Shown here: piece after piece, positions 1 to 8,484 of the stretch
How positions within the stretch are numbered: position 1 is the first letter of the stretch
Layout: each line of letters begins with the position of its first letter
From: Burkholderiales bacterium UBA2459
GTDB lineage: Bacteria; Pseudomonadota; Gammaproteobacteria; Burkholderiales; Burkholderiaceae_E
Direction of reading: 5' to 3'
NCBI GenBank assembly: GCA_002342365.1
Contig: DDPV01000045.1
Location: 126,175 to 166,549, forward strand
Length of the DNA: 40,375 nucleotides
Program-made: the position numbers and the translations under genes
Notes under the pieces: model-generated
Databases searched by the model: none
The model's input: only the letters and a program-made list of their open reading frames with translations
What the model was told of the DNA's origin: nothing

Positions 1-714
1 GAAGGACGGCGCCAGCCGCGTGACGATGGCGGCGGATTCGACGGTTTCGCGAAAAACCGGATCGTCTGAGCGGAACAGGCAAAGCGCCCGGGTGCTCGGG
101 ATGCCAAGCCCAATCATGGCCTCGGAGGCCAGAAACTCGCGGATTGAACTGCGCAGCACAGCGCGACCGTCGCCCATGCGTGAATAAGGCGTCTGCCCGG
201 CACCCTTGAGTTGCACTTCGATACGGTCACCGGGGTCAACCGCTGCCAGGTCTGCCGTGCCGTTCGGCATCGTCAAACCGTCTTGCAGCGCTGAGCCGAC
301 TTGCAGCGTCGAGTCGTCGCTCGACAGCCCCCAGTCCTTCAAGCCAGCCTGGGTCGGCAGATCGCCCAAAAGCAGCGCCCGCCCGTCGCCGAGTTGCCCG
401 GCCCAGACGCCAAACTGATGCCCTGCGTAGACGCTTGCAATCGAGGGCACAGGCTGCCGCTGCTGCTGATGCTGCGAAGGATCGCTGCCGATCAAGCGGC
501 CCTGGGCAAAGCAATCGCGCATCGCTTGGGCCTGCGCTTCGAAATCCTTTGCGGTCATTCCCAGGCAGGCTGCTGCCGCTTCACTCACACAAACCAAGCG
601 GGGCTCGGTCAGTGGATCGGCCTTGACCACTCGGTAGGCGATCGGGAAATCGGCGAAGTCATCGGCATATCGCTGCGCCCAGTCCCGGGGGTGTGTTTCT
701 GATTCGATTTTCAA
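1..714 (-). CDS. selO: Protein adenylyltransferase SelO (YdiU family), N-terminal part, cut by window edge
   Basis: SelO is a pseudokinase-fold enzyme that transfers AMP from ATP to protein side chains and is linked to redox stress. The 238 visible residues contain the family hallmarks in order: YAGHQFGVWAGQLGDGRA near residues 88-105, then LKGAGQTPYSRMGDGRAVLR near 160-180 and IREFLASEAM followed by GIPSTRAL. The reading frame is open to base 1, so the C-terminal half, with the rest of the catalytic site, lies outside the window. No ATG or GTG is available at the 5' end: an in-frame TAA stands a few codons upstream, and the TTG at 714 (protein starting LKIESETHPRDW) is the best start, with a weak purine stretch before it. 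The gene is divergent from the acyl-CoA ligase; the 105 bases between them must hold both promoters. The family call is secure, the start is not. Confidence 0.88.
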   Translation of the reverse strand, partial: MKIESETHPRDWAQRYADDFADFPIAYRVVKADPLTEPRLVCVSEAAAACLGMTAKDFEAQAQAMRDCFAQGRLIGSDPSQHQQQRQPVPSIASVYAGHQFGVWAGQLGDGRALLLGDLPTQAGLKDWGLSSDDSTLQVGSALQDGLTMPNGTADLAAVDPGDRIEVQLKGAGQTPYSRMGDGRAVLRSSIREFLASEAMIGLGIPSTRALCLFRSDDPVFRETVESAAIVTRLAPSF

Positions 715-819
715 CGCCTTGGCCGCCTCAATGCCTTGCGCTTACCCGAGGATTCGGCTAAGTGAGTAAAGCTTCGTTATTCTAGAAGGCTCACACCAAG
801 ACTCACAGGAGACCCTGCC

Positions 820-2481
820 GTGCAAAGCCCTTTACCTGGCCAGATGATGGATATGCCGCTGCTGATTTCATCGTTTATGCAGCATGCTGCGCGTCATTTT
901 CCGACGACCGAAATTGTCTCGCGTCGCCTTGAGGGCGATATCCATCGATACAGCTATCGCGATGCCGAGGCGCGCATGAGACAGCTCGCAAGCGCGCTTG
1001 AGTTACGCGGAATTGCGATGGGTGAGCGGGTGGGCACCCTTGCCTGGAATGGCTATCGCCACCTCGAAGTTTATTACGCGGTGGGCGGTAAGGGCTCAGT
1101 GGTGCATACCATCAACCCCCGTTTGCACCCCGAGCAGATTGCCTGGATCGTGAATCACGCCGAAGACAAGATGCTGTGTTTTGATTTGAGTTTTCTGCCG
1201 ATTGTTGAAGCGATTGCAGCGCACTGCCCGATGGTGAAGACCTGGGTTGCGCTCTGCGACGAAGACCGGATGCCGCACAGTGACGTGGTCGATTTGGTCT
1301 GTTATGAACGCTTGCTTGCAGAAGGGCGCGAAGATTGGCAGTGGCCTGAATTCGATGAGCGCAGTGCGGTAGGACTTTGTTACACCTCAGGTACGACCGG
1401 CAATCCGAAAGGCGCCTTGTATGCGCACCGTTCGACAGTGCTCCATGCTTATGCGGCAAGCCTTCCCGATGCGATGCGCTTATCGGCCAAGGATGTGGTC
1501 TTGCCTGTGGTTCCGATGTTTCATGTGAACGCCTGGGGTATCCCATATGCAGCACCGCTTGTGGGAGCCAAGCTGGTGTTTCCTGGTGCGCAGCTTGACG
1601 GAAAAAGCCTTTACGAACTCTTTGAATCCGAGGGGGTGACATTCTCTGCAGGCGTCCCCACGGTGTGGCAGGGTTTGCTCGCTTATGTGAAGGACCATTT
1701 GTGCAAATTTTCGACCCTTCGACGGACTGTGATCGGCGGCTCGGCCTGTCCGCCCGCGATGATTGAAACCTTCAGGGACTACTACTACGTCGAGGTGATC
1801 CACGCTTGGGGCATGACCGAGCTCTCACCCTTGGGCACGCTGGCCCAACTGCAAGCCAAGCACAACAAGTTGAGCCTCTTGCAGCAGCAAAAGCTGCTTG
1901 AAAAGCAAGGACACGTGATTTACGGCATTGATATGAAAATTGTCAACGATGCCTTTGAAGAGCTTCCCTGGGACGGTACAAGTTTTGGCAATCTGCTGGT
2001 GCGTGGGCCCTGGGTGATTCAGTCCTACTTCAAAGGCGATGGCGGCGATCCGCTGATCACCGACGCGCAAGGTCGTTCATGGTTTCCAACTGGTGACGTT
2101 GCGACCATCGATGAAGATGGTTACATGCAAATCACCGATCGAAGCAAGGATGTCATCAAATCGGGCGGTGAGTGGATCAGTTCGATTGACCTGGAAAATC
2201 TGGCGGTTGCGCATCCGGCGGTGGTGCAAGCTGCTGTGATCGGTATTGCGCACCCCAAGTGGGATGAGCGACCCTTGCTTGTGGTGGTCAAGCGCGCCGG
2301 TGCTGATTTGACGCGCGAGGATTTGCTACGCTTTTACCAGGGCAAGGTCGCCAAATGGTGGATTCCGGACGACGTGCAATTTGTCGACAGTATTCCGCTG
2401 GGCGCAACCGGCAAAATTCTCAAAACCCGGCTGCGCGAGCAATTTGCGGCTTATCGACTTCCAGGTGTTGAGGCGGCTTGA
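820..2481 (+). CDS. Acyl-CoA ligase (AMP-forming), AlkK/DmdB-like
   Basis: This 553-residue protein belongs to the ANL superfamily, which activates a carboxylic acid as acyl-AMP and transfers it to CoA. The ATP-binding motif YTSGTTGNPKG begins near residue 188, the A5 motif HAWGMTE near 328, the A8 hinge ITDRSKDVIKSGGE near 438, and the catalytic lysine sits in GATGKILK near 531. Overall it resembles medium/long-chain fatty acid ligases of the AlkK type and proteins annotated as methylthiopropionyl-CoA ligase; the true substrate cannot be read from sequence. The start is GTG at 820, seven bases after the Shine-Dalgarno AGGAGA at 807-812. It is the first gene of an eight-gene same-strand cluster and would feed the hydratase/dehydrogenase and thiolase that follow. 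No regulator gene is adjacent. Confidence 0.9.
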   Translation: MQSPLPGQMMDMPLLISSFMQHAARHFPTTEIVSRRLEGDIHRYSYRDAEARMRQLASALELRGIAMGERVGTLAWNGYRHLEVYYAVGGKGSVVHTINPRLHPEQIAWIVNHAEDKMLCFDLSFLPIVEAIAAHCPMVKTWVALCDEDRMPHSDVVDLVCYERLLAEGREDWQWPEFDERSAVGLCYTSGTTGNPKGALYAHRSTVLHAYAASLPDAMRLSAKDVVLPVVPMFHVNAWGIPYAAPLVGAKLVFPGAQLDGKSLYELFESEGVTFSAGVPTVWQGLLAYVKDHLCKFSTLRRTVIGGSACPPAMIETFRDYYYVEVIHAWGMTELSPLGTLAQLQAKHNKLSLLQQQKLLEKQGHVIYGIDMKIVNDAFEELPWDGTSFGNLLVRGPWVIQSYFKGDGGDPLITDAQGRSWFPTGDVATIDEDGYMQITDRSKDVIKSGGEWISSIDLENLAVAHPAVVQAAVIGIAHPKWDERPLLVVVKRAGADLTREDLLRFYQGKVAKWWIPDDVQFVDSIPLGATGKILKTRLREQFAAYRLPGVEAA

Positions 2482-2484
2482 GAC

Positions 2485-2564
2485 CTGCTGCTCGAAGGCG
2501 CGACAAACATCTGCTGCGCGAAGGCGCGACAAACAATATTTGCAGCGCAAAGGCAGGACAAACC
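2485..2564. repeat. Three imperfect direct repeats of about 25 bp
   Basis: The gap between the ligase and the next gene contains three direct copies of a 25-base unit, at 2485-2509, 2511-2535 and 2540-2564. The core is CTGCTGCGCGAAGGCGCGAC followed by AAACA. The first two copies differ at one or two bases; the third has six mismatches to the second. The unit spacing is 26 and then 29 bases. The array starts three bases after the ligase stop and ends 73 bases before the next start codon. Its role is unknown: a regulator-binding array, an mRNA processing element, or a remnant of local duplication are all possible. Confidence 0.8.
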
Positions 2565-2637
2565 TGGTGCATTACACTCGCTCCATGTGAGATCGACACC
2601 TGCATGGTGGCCACTAATTGACGATGAGGAATAGAAA

Positions 2638-4731
2638 ATGGCTGGAGCACAATACGAAGTACGCGGCAGTATGGCAATCATTTCGATGGATAACCCGCCG
2701 GTCAATGGCTTGGGCTACGAGAATCGGCTGGGCATTGTCAGTGGCCTGAATAAGGCCAACGCTGATGAGGCGGTGAAAGCCATTGTTCTCACTGGCCTGG
2801 GCAGGGCTTTTTCGGGAGGTGCCGACATTCGTGAATTTGGCACGGCCAGGGCCGGGATGGAGCCAAGTCTTCAGTCGGTCATCCGCTACATCGAGCAGTC
2901 AGCCAAACCGGTGATCGCTGCGATTCACTCGGTGGTGATGGGTGGCGGCCTGGAGCTTGCGCTGGGTTGCCATTATCGGGTTTGCGCGAAAGCGACCCAG
3001 GTAGCGCTGCCCGAGGTCAAGCTCGGATTGCTGCCTGGCGCTGGCGGCACGCAAAGATTGCCTCGGGTGATCGGTTTGCAGCAGGCGCTCAATATGATTG
3101 TTTCGGGAAGCACCGTGATGAGCGAGCGTTTTGCCGGCACCAAGCTTTTTGATGAACTGGTGGAAGGCGACCCTGTGGGACCCGCTTTGGCCTTTGCGGA
3201 AAAAGTGGTTGCCGAGGGCAGCAAAAAACCGCTAGTTCGCGACCTACCGATGAACGATCCGCTTGCGGAGGGCTATTTGCAATTTGCACGCAATACCGTC
3301 AAAGCCATGAGCAAGGGCTATCCTGCGCCGATGAACTGCCTGGAGGCGGTGGCTGCATCGGTGAGCTTGCCCTTTGAGCAAGGCCTTAAGCGCGAACGCG
3401 ATCTGTTTTTCGAGCTCATGGCCTCCGACGAATCGAGGGCCTTGCGTCATTTGTTTTTTGCTGAGCGCGCCGCCTCGAAAATTCCCGACATCGGCGACGA
3501 CGTACAGGCCAGACCGGTCACGAAGGTCGCCATCATTGGCGCGGGCACCATGGGTGGCGGTATTGCGATGAATTTTGTCAATGTCGGCATTCCGGTTGTG
3601 ATTCTGGAAATGACGCAAGAGGCGCTTGATAAAGGCATCCAGACCATTCGTTCAAATTACGAGAACAGTGCTAAGCGGGGTAAGCTCAAGCTTGAACAGC
3701 TTGAGCAACGCATGAGCCTGATCCAGCCCACTTTGTCTTATGGCGATCTTGGTGCCTGCGATATGGTGATTGAAGCGGTTTTCGAAGACATGGCGGTGAA
3801 AGAGCAGGTGTTCAAGCATCTCGATACCGTGATGAAGCCTGGCGCCATCCTTGCAAGCAATACCTCCACGCTGGATGTTGACAAAATTGCAGCCTTCACC
3901 AAGCGCCCGCAGGATGTCATCGGCACCCATTTCTTCAGCCCGGCTAATGTGATGCGCTTGCTTGAGGTGGTGCGCGGCAAGGAAACCGCAAAGGATGTGC
4001 TCGCAACCACCATGAAACTTGCCAAGTCGATCAAAAAGACCGCGGTCGTCTCGGGCGTTTGCGATGGCTTCATCGGTAACCGCATGATCGAACAGTATTC
4101 CCGACAAGGGCTGCTGCTGCTTGAGGAAGGGTGCAGTCCCTCGCAGGTCGACAAGGCGCTGGAGTCATGGGGTATGGCCATGGGGCCTTTTCGAATGGCT
4201 GATCTTGCAGGCAACGATGTGGGCTGGTACATCCGCAAACGACGTTATGTGGAGCGCCCCGACATGAAGTACCCCAAGATTGCCGATAAGCTTTGCGAAA
4301 TGGGGCGTTTCGGTCAGAAGACCGCCAAGGGTTGGTATCAGTACCTTCCGGGCAAAAGGGATGCAATCCCGGATCCTGTGGTGGATGACCTGATCATCAA
4401 GCACCGTGAATCGATGGGCATGAAGCCGCGCAAGATCGGTCATGACGAAATCGTTCACCGGCTGATTTTTGCCCTGGTCAACGAGGCAGCGAAAATTCTT
4501 GAAGAGGGCATTGCCTTGCGCGCCTCTGACATCGATATGGTTTATATCACGGGATACGGCTTTCCGGCTTTTCGCGGCGGACCGATGTGTTATGCCGATA
4601 CCCTCGGTTTATTCAATGTGGTGCAAACCATGCAGCAATTTGCGAGCAATCCCCATGCAGCGCCCGAGTTCTGGACGCCTGCGCCCTTGCTTGCGCGCCT
4701 TGTGCAAGAGGGCAGGGGATTCCAGGCCTAG
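2638..4731 (+). CDS. Two-domain enoyl-CoA hydratase / 3-hydroxyacyl-CoA dehydrogenase (FadB/FadJ type)
   Basis: This 697-residue protein carries out two consecutive steps of beta-oxidation: hydration of a 2-enoyl-CoA and NAD-dependent oxidation of the 3-hydroxyacyl-CoA. The N-terminal crotonase domain shows the oxyanion-hole segment SGGADIREFG and both catalytic glutamates, in GGGLELALG (near 106) and PEVKLGLLPGAGG (near 126). The dehydrogenase domain begins with the NAD-binding GAGTMGGGIAM near residue 302 and has the catalytic histidine in GTHFFSPANVM near 431. A second HAD C-terminal repeat completes the usual architecture. The start ATG at 2638 has GAGGA about nine bases upstream. It lies between the ligase and the thiolase, so the activation and chain-shortening enzymes are contiguous. 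It is slightly shorter than E. coli FadB, and I do not assign orthology to FadB or FadJ. Confidence 0.92.
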   Translation: MAGAQYEVRGSMAIISMDNPPVNGLGYENRLGIVSGLNKANADEAVKAIVLTGLGRAFSGGADIREFGTARAGMEPSLQSVIRYIEQSAKPVIAAIHSVVMGGGLELALGCHYRVCAKATQVALPEVKLGLLPGAGGTQRLPRVIGLQQALNMIVSGSTVMSERFAGTKLFDELVEGDPVGPALAFAEKVVAEGSKKPLVRDLPMNDPLAEGYLQFARNTVKAMSKGYPAPMNCLEAVAASVSLPFEQGLKRERDLFFELMASDESRALRHLFFAERAASKIPDIGDDVQARPVTKVAIIGAGTMGGGIAMNFVNVGIPVVILEMTQEALDKGIQTIRSNYENSAKRGKLKLEQLEQRMSLIQPTLSYGDLGACDMVIEAVFEDMAVKEQVFKHLDTVMKPGAILASNTSTLDVDKIAAFTKRPQDVIGTHFFSPANVMRLLEVVRGKETAKDVLATTMKLAKSIKKTAVVSGVCDGFIGNRMIEQYSRQGLLLLEEGCSPSQVDKALESWGMAMGPFRMADLAGNDVGWYIRKRRYVERPDMKYPKIADKLCEMGRFGQKTAKGWYQYLPGKRDAIPDPVVDDLIIKHRESMGMKPRKIGHDEIVHRLIFALVNEAAKILEEGIALRASDIDMVYITGYGFPAFRGGPMCYADTLGLFNVVQTMQQFASNPHAAPEFWTPAPLLARLVQEGRGFQA

Positions 4732-4805
4732 GTCAAGTCGGTCTTAAGCCTTGGCGTGCTCGATGCGCGTTCACGCCAAAGTCAAATTTCCAAAGGAGAG
4801 TCAGG

Positions 4806-5984
4806 ATGCGAGACGCAGTGATTGTTTCAACCGCCCGAACACCGCTTGCCAAAAGTTGGCGTGGTGCTTTCAACATGACGCACGGTGCAACCCTCGGTGG
4901 TCTGGCTGTTCAAGCAGCGGTTGAGCGGGCGGGAGTGGCAGCCGATGAAGTCGAAGATGTGATCATGGGTTGCGCGAATCCGGAAGGTGCAACCGGCGCC
5001 AATATCGCCAGGCAAATTGCATTGCGTGCAGGTCTTCCGGTCACCGTACCCGGAATGACGGTCAACAGGTTTTGCTCCAGCGGCTTGCAGACGATCGCGC
5101 TAGCGGCGCAACGTATCCGCGCTGGCGAGGGCGATGTGTATGCCGCAGGCGGTGTCGAGAGCATTTCTTGCGTTCAAAACGAGATGAACAAACATATGCT
5201 GACCGACCCCTGGCTGATCGAGCACAAGTCAGAGATTTACTGGAACATGCTGCAAACCGCCGAGCAGGTAGCCAAGCGCTACCAGATTCCTCGCGATCTG
5301 CAGGATCAGTACGGCGTGCAAAGTCAGCAGCGTGCAGCCGCTGCGCAGGCAGCCGGCTTAACCCAGGCCGAAATGATCGCGGTCAAAACGACCATGGCGA
5401 CGGTCGATAAAGTGACCGGCATGGTCGTGACGCAGGACGTGACGGTTGAACGCGATGAAGGCATCCGGGCCGATACCACCTATGAGGCTGTATCGGGAAT
5501 CAAACCGGCGATTTCGGGCGGTGTGATTGCGGCAGGCAATGCCTCGCAGTTCTCCGACGGCGCTGGCGCTTGCATCGTGATGGACGAAGCCCTGGCGTCC
5601 AAGCGCGGATTAGAACCGCTCGGACGATTCGTCGGCTTTGCGATTGCAGGACTTGAGCCCGATGAAATGGGTATTGGGCCGGTTTACGCCATCCCCAAGC
5701 TGCTTAACCGGCACGGACTTGCGGTCCACGACATCGATTTGTGGGAGCTTAACGAAGCCTTTGCGGTGCAGGTGATTTATTGTCGCGACAAGCTCGGTAT
5801 CGATCCCGACCGCTTGAATGTGAATGGCGGTGCGATTGCGGTAGGTCACCCCTATGGGATGTCGGGGCAACGTTTGCTCGGCCATGCGCTGATTGAGGGC
5901 AAACGCCGGGGCGCAAAGCGGGTTGTGGTCACCATGTGTATCGGCGGTGGCATGGGCGCAGCAGGCCTTTTTGACGTGCTCTGA
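4806..5984 (+). CDS. Acetyl-CoA C-acyltransferase (thiolase)
   Basis: Thiolase cleaves 3-ketoacyl-CoA with CoA to give acetyl-CoA and a shortened acyl-CoA. The 392-residue length is typical. All catalytic residues are present: the nucleophilic Cys90 in NRFCSSGLQ, His348 in GHPYGMSG and Cys378 in CIGGGMGAAG. The frame is open well upstream of 4806, but the protein should start at the ATG at 4806 (MRDAVIVSTARTP), which matches the family N-terminus and follows AAGGAGAG by seven bases. The extra upstream stretch would overlap the preceding gene. It is the third gene of the beta-oxidation block, 74 bases after the hydratase/dehydrogenase. Degradative rather than acetoacetyl-CoA-synthesising function is inferred from the neighbours. 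Confidence 0.93.
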   Translation: MRDAVIVSTARTPLAKSWRGAFNMTHGATLGGLAVQAAVERAGVAADEVEDVIMGCANPEGATGANIARQIALRAGLPVTVPGMTVNRFCSSGLQTIALAAQRIRAGEGDVYAAGGVESISCVQNEMNKHMLTDPWLIEHKSEIYWNMLQTAEQVAKRYQIPRDLQDQYGVQSQQRAAAAQAAGLTQAEMIAVKTTMATVDKVTGMVVTQDVTVERDEGIRADTTYEAVSGIKPAISGGVIAAGNASQFSDGAGACIVMDEALASKRGLEPLGRFVGFAIAGLEPDEMGIGPVYAIPKLLNRHGLAVHDIDLWELNEAFAVQVIYCRDKLGIDPDRLNVNGGAIAVGHPYGMSGQRLLGHALIEGKRRGAKRVVVTMCIGGGMGAAGLFDVL

Positions 5985-6001
5985 GTTTTGCTGATCGTGG
6001 A

Positions 6002-6484
6002 ATGACCGAGGTCCATGCGATCGATGATTCAAACTTGACGCGTCAGGCGCTTGCTACAAGCCTGGCAAGCGCTCCCGGGACCTTGCTGACCATTCCCTTC
6101 TTGCGCTTTCTTGGTGTCGAGAGTGTGCGCTACCTGCCTGGTGATGCGGTTCTTCGTCTGGCCATTGAGCCGCATCTTCAAAACAGTTTTGATCGGGTGC
6201 ATGGCGGGGTCTCGATGACCCTGCTGGATGTTTGTATGGCTATGGCCGCACGCTCATTGATCAACGAGTCGCTTGCGGTCTCGGCGCAGGGTGAATCCCA
6301 CGGTGTGGTCACGATCGAAATGAAGACGTCCTTTCTAGCCCCTGGCGTCGGGACCCTTTTTGCCCGTGGCGCCTGTCTGCAAAAAGGTGCAAGTCTTTTA
6401 TTTTGTGAAGGGCAGCTTTTTGACCTGCAGGGCGGACTTGTTGCGAAAGCGAGTGGCACATTCAAGGCGATTCGTCGCAGCTAA
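6002..6484 (+). CDS. PaaI-family hotdog thioesterase
   Basis: This 160-residue protein has the single-domain hotdog fold of PaaI-type acyl-CoA thioesterases. The characteristic loop and helix HGGVSMTLLDVCMAMAA lies near residues 66-82, and a second conserved segment, GVVTIEMKTSFLAPG, follows. PaaI-like enzymes hydrolyse stalled or toxic acyl-CoA intermediates and release CoA; that role is an inference from the family and the position directly after the thiolase (17-base gap). The ATG at 6002 has no strong Shine-Dalgarno, so translation may depend on the upstream gene. The operon contains a second thioesterase of a different hotdog subfamily at 9404. Confidence 0.85.
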   Translation: MTEVHAIDDSNLTRQALATSLASAPGTLLTIPFLRFLGVESVRYLPGDAVLRLAIEPHLQNSFDRVHGGVSMTLLDVCMAMAARSLINESLAVSAQGESHGVVTIEMKTSFLAPGVGTLFARGACLQKGASLLFCEGQLFDLQGGLVAKASGTFKAIRRS

Positions 6485-6526
6485 TTTTCTTAACGTTCGA
6501 GATGGAATAACAAACGAGGACCTTGT

Positions 6527-7525
6527 ATGACAATTCATAACCGACGTATTGTGCTGGCTGCACGCCCCCGTGGTGTGGTGACGAGCGATTGTTTCAGGAT
6601 CGAAGACCAGACGCTGGGGTCACTCGAATCGGGCCAGGTACTTGTGCGCAATCACTACATGTCGCTTGACCCCTACATGCGTGGGCGCATGGACGATGCC
6701 AAAAGCTATGCGGCGCCGCAAGCCATCGGCCAGACCATGCAGGGAGCCACGGTAGGTGTGGTCGAGCAAAGCAACAACCCGCAGTTCGTCGTCGGTGATT
6801 CGGTGGTGGGCATGTTTGGCTGGCAGCACTACGGTTTGAGCGATGGCCGAGGCATCACAAAAATCGATACCTCGAAGATTCCGATGTCTGCCTTCATCGG
6901 CGTGATGGGGATGCCGGGCGCGACCGCCTGGTACGGTTTGAACCGGATTATCGATCCCAAGCCTGGTGAAACCATCGTGGTCTCGGCTGCAGCCGGTGCG
7001 GTGGGTGCGGTGGTGGGCCAATTGGCCAAGTTCAAAGCTTGTCGCGTGGTGGGCGTTGCCGGTGGCGCTGAGAAATGTCAGCTTGTCACGGAAACCTTTG
7101 GCTTTGACGCTTGTATCGACTATAAAGCGGGGCGCTTGTATGAGGATCTGGCTGCCGCAACGCCAGACGGCATCGATGGCAATTTTGAGAACGTTGGCGG
7201 CCCTGTGCTTGATGCGGTGTTGCGGCGGATGAATGGCTTTGGACGGATCGCAGTCTGTGGGCTGATCGCAGGCTATAACGGTGAGGATATCGCGCTCAAA
7301 AGCACCCGTTCGATTCTGGTCAACCGCCTGAAAGTTCAAGGTTTTATTATTTCTGAACATTTGGGCGATTGGCCTAAGGCACACGCCGAAATCGGTCAGG
7401 CGATCATTGAGGGGCGGCTTCTCTACAAAGAGACGGTTGCCGAGGGCCTTGAACAGGCGCCTGAAGCCTTCATCGGACTGCTCCAGGGCAAGAATCTGGG
7501 CAAACAACTTGTGAAGCTTATTTAG
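6527..7525 (+). CDS. NADP-dependent, zinc-free MDR oxidoreductase (CurA / leukotriene reductase-like)
   Basis: The 332-residue protein belongs to the medium-chain dehydrogenase/reductase family branch that lacks the zinc sites and reduces activated double bonds (curcumin reductase, prostaglandin reductase, leukotriene B4 dehydrogenase). Evidence is the N-terminal segment NHYMSLDPYMRGRM, the glycine-rich nucleotide-binding stretch AAAGAVGAVVGQLAK near 153-167, and the VGGPVLD segment of this branch. The start ATG at 6527 follows CGAGGACC at a suitable distance. Within the operon it could remove a double bond in an unusual acyl chain or an enone intermediate; that is inference. An assignment to CurA itself would need biochemical evidence. 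Confidence 0.87.
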   Translation: MTIHNRRIVLAARPRGVVTSDCFRIEDQTLGSLESGQVLVRNHYMSLDPYMRGRMDDAKSYAAPQAIGQTMQGATVGVVEQSNNPQFVVGDSVVGMFGWQHYGLSDGRGITKIDTSKIPMSAFIGVMGMPGATAWYGLNRIIDPKPGETIVVSAAAGAVGAVVGQLAKFKACRVVGVAGGAEKCQLVTETFGFDACIDYKAGRLYEDLAAATPDGIDGNFENVGGPVLDAVLRRMNGFGRIAVCGLIAGYNGEDIALKSTRSILVNRLKVQGFIISEHLGDWPKAHAEIGQAIIEGRLLYKETVAEGLEQAPEAFIGLLQGKNLGKQLVKLI

Positions 7526-7587
7526 TCGGTCCCCGGGCAGCGCGGGTGTCGCTGCAACGCTATGTCTTGCTTTGGGAGCCTAAGGGT

Positions 7588-8484
7588 ATGAAAACATTCG
7601 CAGGTCGTTGTGCGGTCATCACAGGGGCAGGCAGCGGCTTTGGTCGCGAGTTTGCAAAGCTGGCTGCGGCCAGACAGATGAATCTGGTGCTTGCCGATGT
7701 CCAGGCAGATGCCTTAGAAGCGGTTGCCAGCAGTTTGCAGGCCGACGGTCGCGAAGTGCTTGCACAGCGTTGTGACGTGGCCGAGGAAGGGCAGGTGCGT
7801 GCATTGGCCGATGCTGCCTTTGATCGATTCGGGGCTGTGCACCTGCTTTTCAACAATGCAGGTGTTGCGACCGGCGGCTTGTCCTGGGAGGCAAGTACCG
7901 CTGACTGGCAATGGGTGCTTGGTGTGAACCTGATGGGTGTGGTTCACGGCATTCAGGCCTTCGTGCCGCGCATGATCGCAGGCGGGGAGGAAGGTCATGT
8001 GATCAACACCGCATCAGTGGCTGGTTTATTGTCGCCACCGCTGATGGCTGTTTATAACGTTTCAAAACATGCAGTGGTTACCTTGAGCGAAACGCTTCAT
8101 CACGATTTGCGTCTTCAAGGCAGCAGGCTTGGCGTGACCGTCTTATGTCCTGCCTTTGTTCCCACGGGTATTGCTGATTCAGCACGCAATCGGCCTGCGC
8201 ATCTGGAGCGCGGACGCGAACCGACCGCTTCTGAAATTGCGGCGCGGCAAAGCAGCGACAAGGCGGTGAGTTCGGGCAAGATCAGCGCCGCCCAAGTGGC
8301 GCATATGACTTTCGATGCGATTGAGGCGCAGCAGTTTTATTGCGTCACGCATCCCAAAATTATGCCTTCGGTACAAAGCCGTTGCGAGGACCTCGCGCAG
8401 TTGCGCAATCCGACCGACCCCTTTGCCCACAAGCCTGAGGTAAAAAACCGCATGGAGGGTGCAGCTCCGAGCTCACAAGCATGA
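7588..8484 (+). CDS. Short-chain dehydrogenase/reductase (SDR)
   Basis: The 298-residue protein is a classical SDR: cofactor motif TGAGSGFG near 11-18, NNAG near 89, and the active site with serine in NTASVAG near 141 and YNVSK near 156-160. It would interconvert an alcohol and a ketone using NAD(H) or NADP(H). The frame is also open from a GTG at 7546, but the ATG at 7588 gives the normal short N-terminus (MKTFAGRCAVITGAG) and has TAAGGG just upstream, so I prefer it. Its stop overlaps the start of the next gene as ATGA, implying translational coupling to the alpha/beta hydrolase. The substrate is unknown. Confidence 0.87.
   Translation: MKTFAGRCAVITGAGSGFGREFAKLAAARQMNLVLADVQADALEAVASSLQADGREVLAQRCDVAEEGQVRALADAAFDRFGAVHLLFNNAGVATGGLSWEASTADWQWVLGVNLMGVVHGIQAFVPRMIAGGEEGHVINTASVAGLLSPPLMAVYNVSKHAVVTLSETLHHDLRLQGSRLGVTVLCPAFVPTGIADSARNRPAHLERGREPTASEIAARQSSDKAVSSGKISAAQVAHMTFDAIEAQQFYCVTHPKIMPSVQSRCEDLAQLRNPTDPFAHKPEVKNRMEGAAPSSQA

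Noticed and set aside
301..702. 133-codon plus-strand ORF over the left edge
   Set aside because: It lies opposite selO, whose minus-strand frame carries unmistakable family motifs.
4587..4805. Upstream extension of the thiolase frame
   Set aside because: It overlaps the hydratase/dehydrogenase gene, has no thiolase resemblance, and the ATG at 4806 has a strong ribosome site.
6620..7507. 295-codon minus-strand ORF
   Set aside because: It mirrors the MDR oxidoreductase and shows no recognisable domain; antisense open frames are expected at this GC content.
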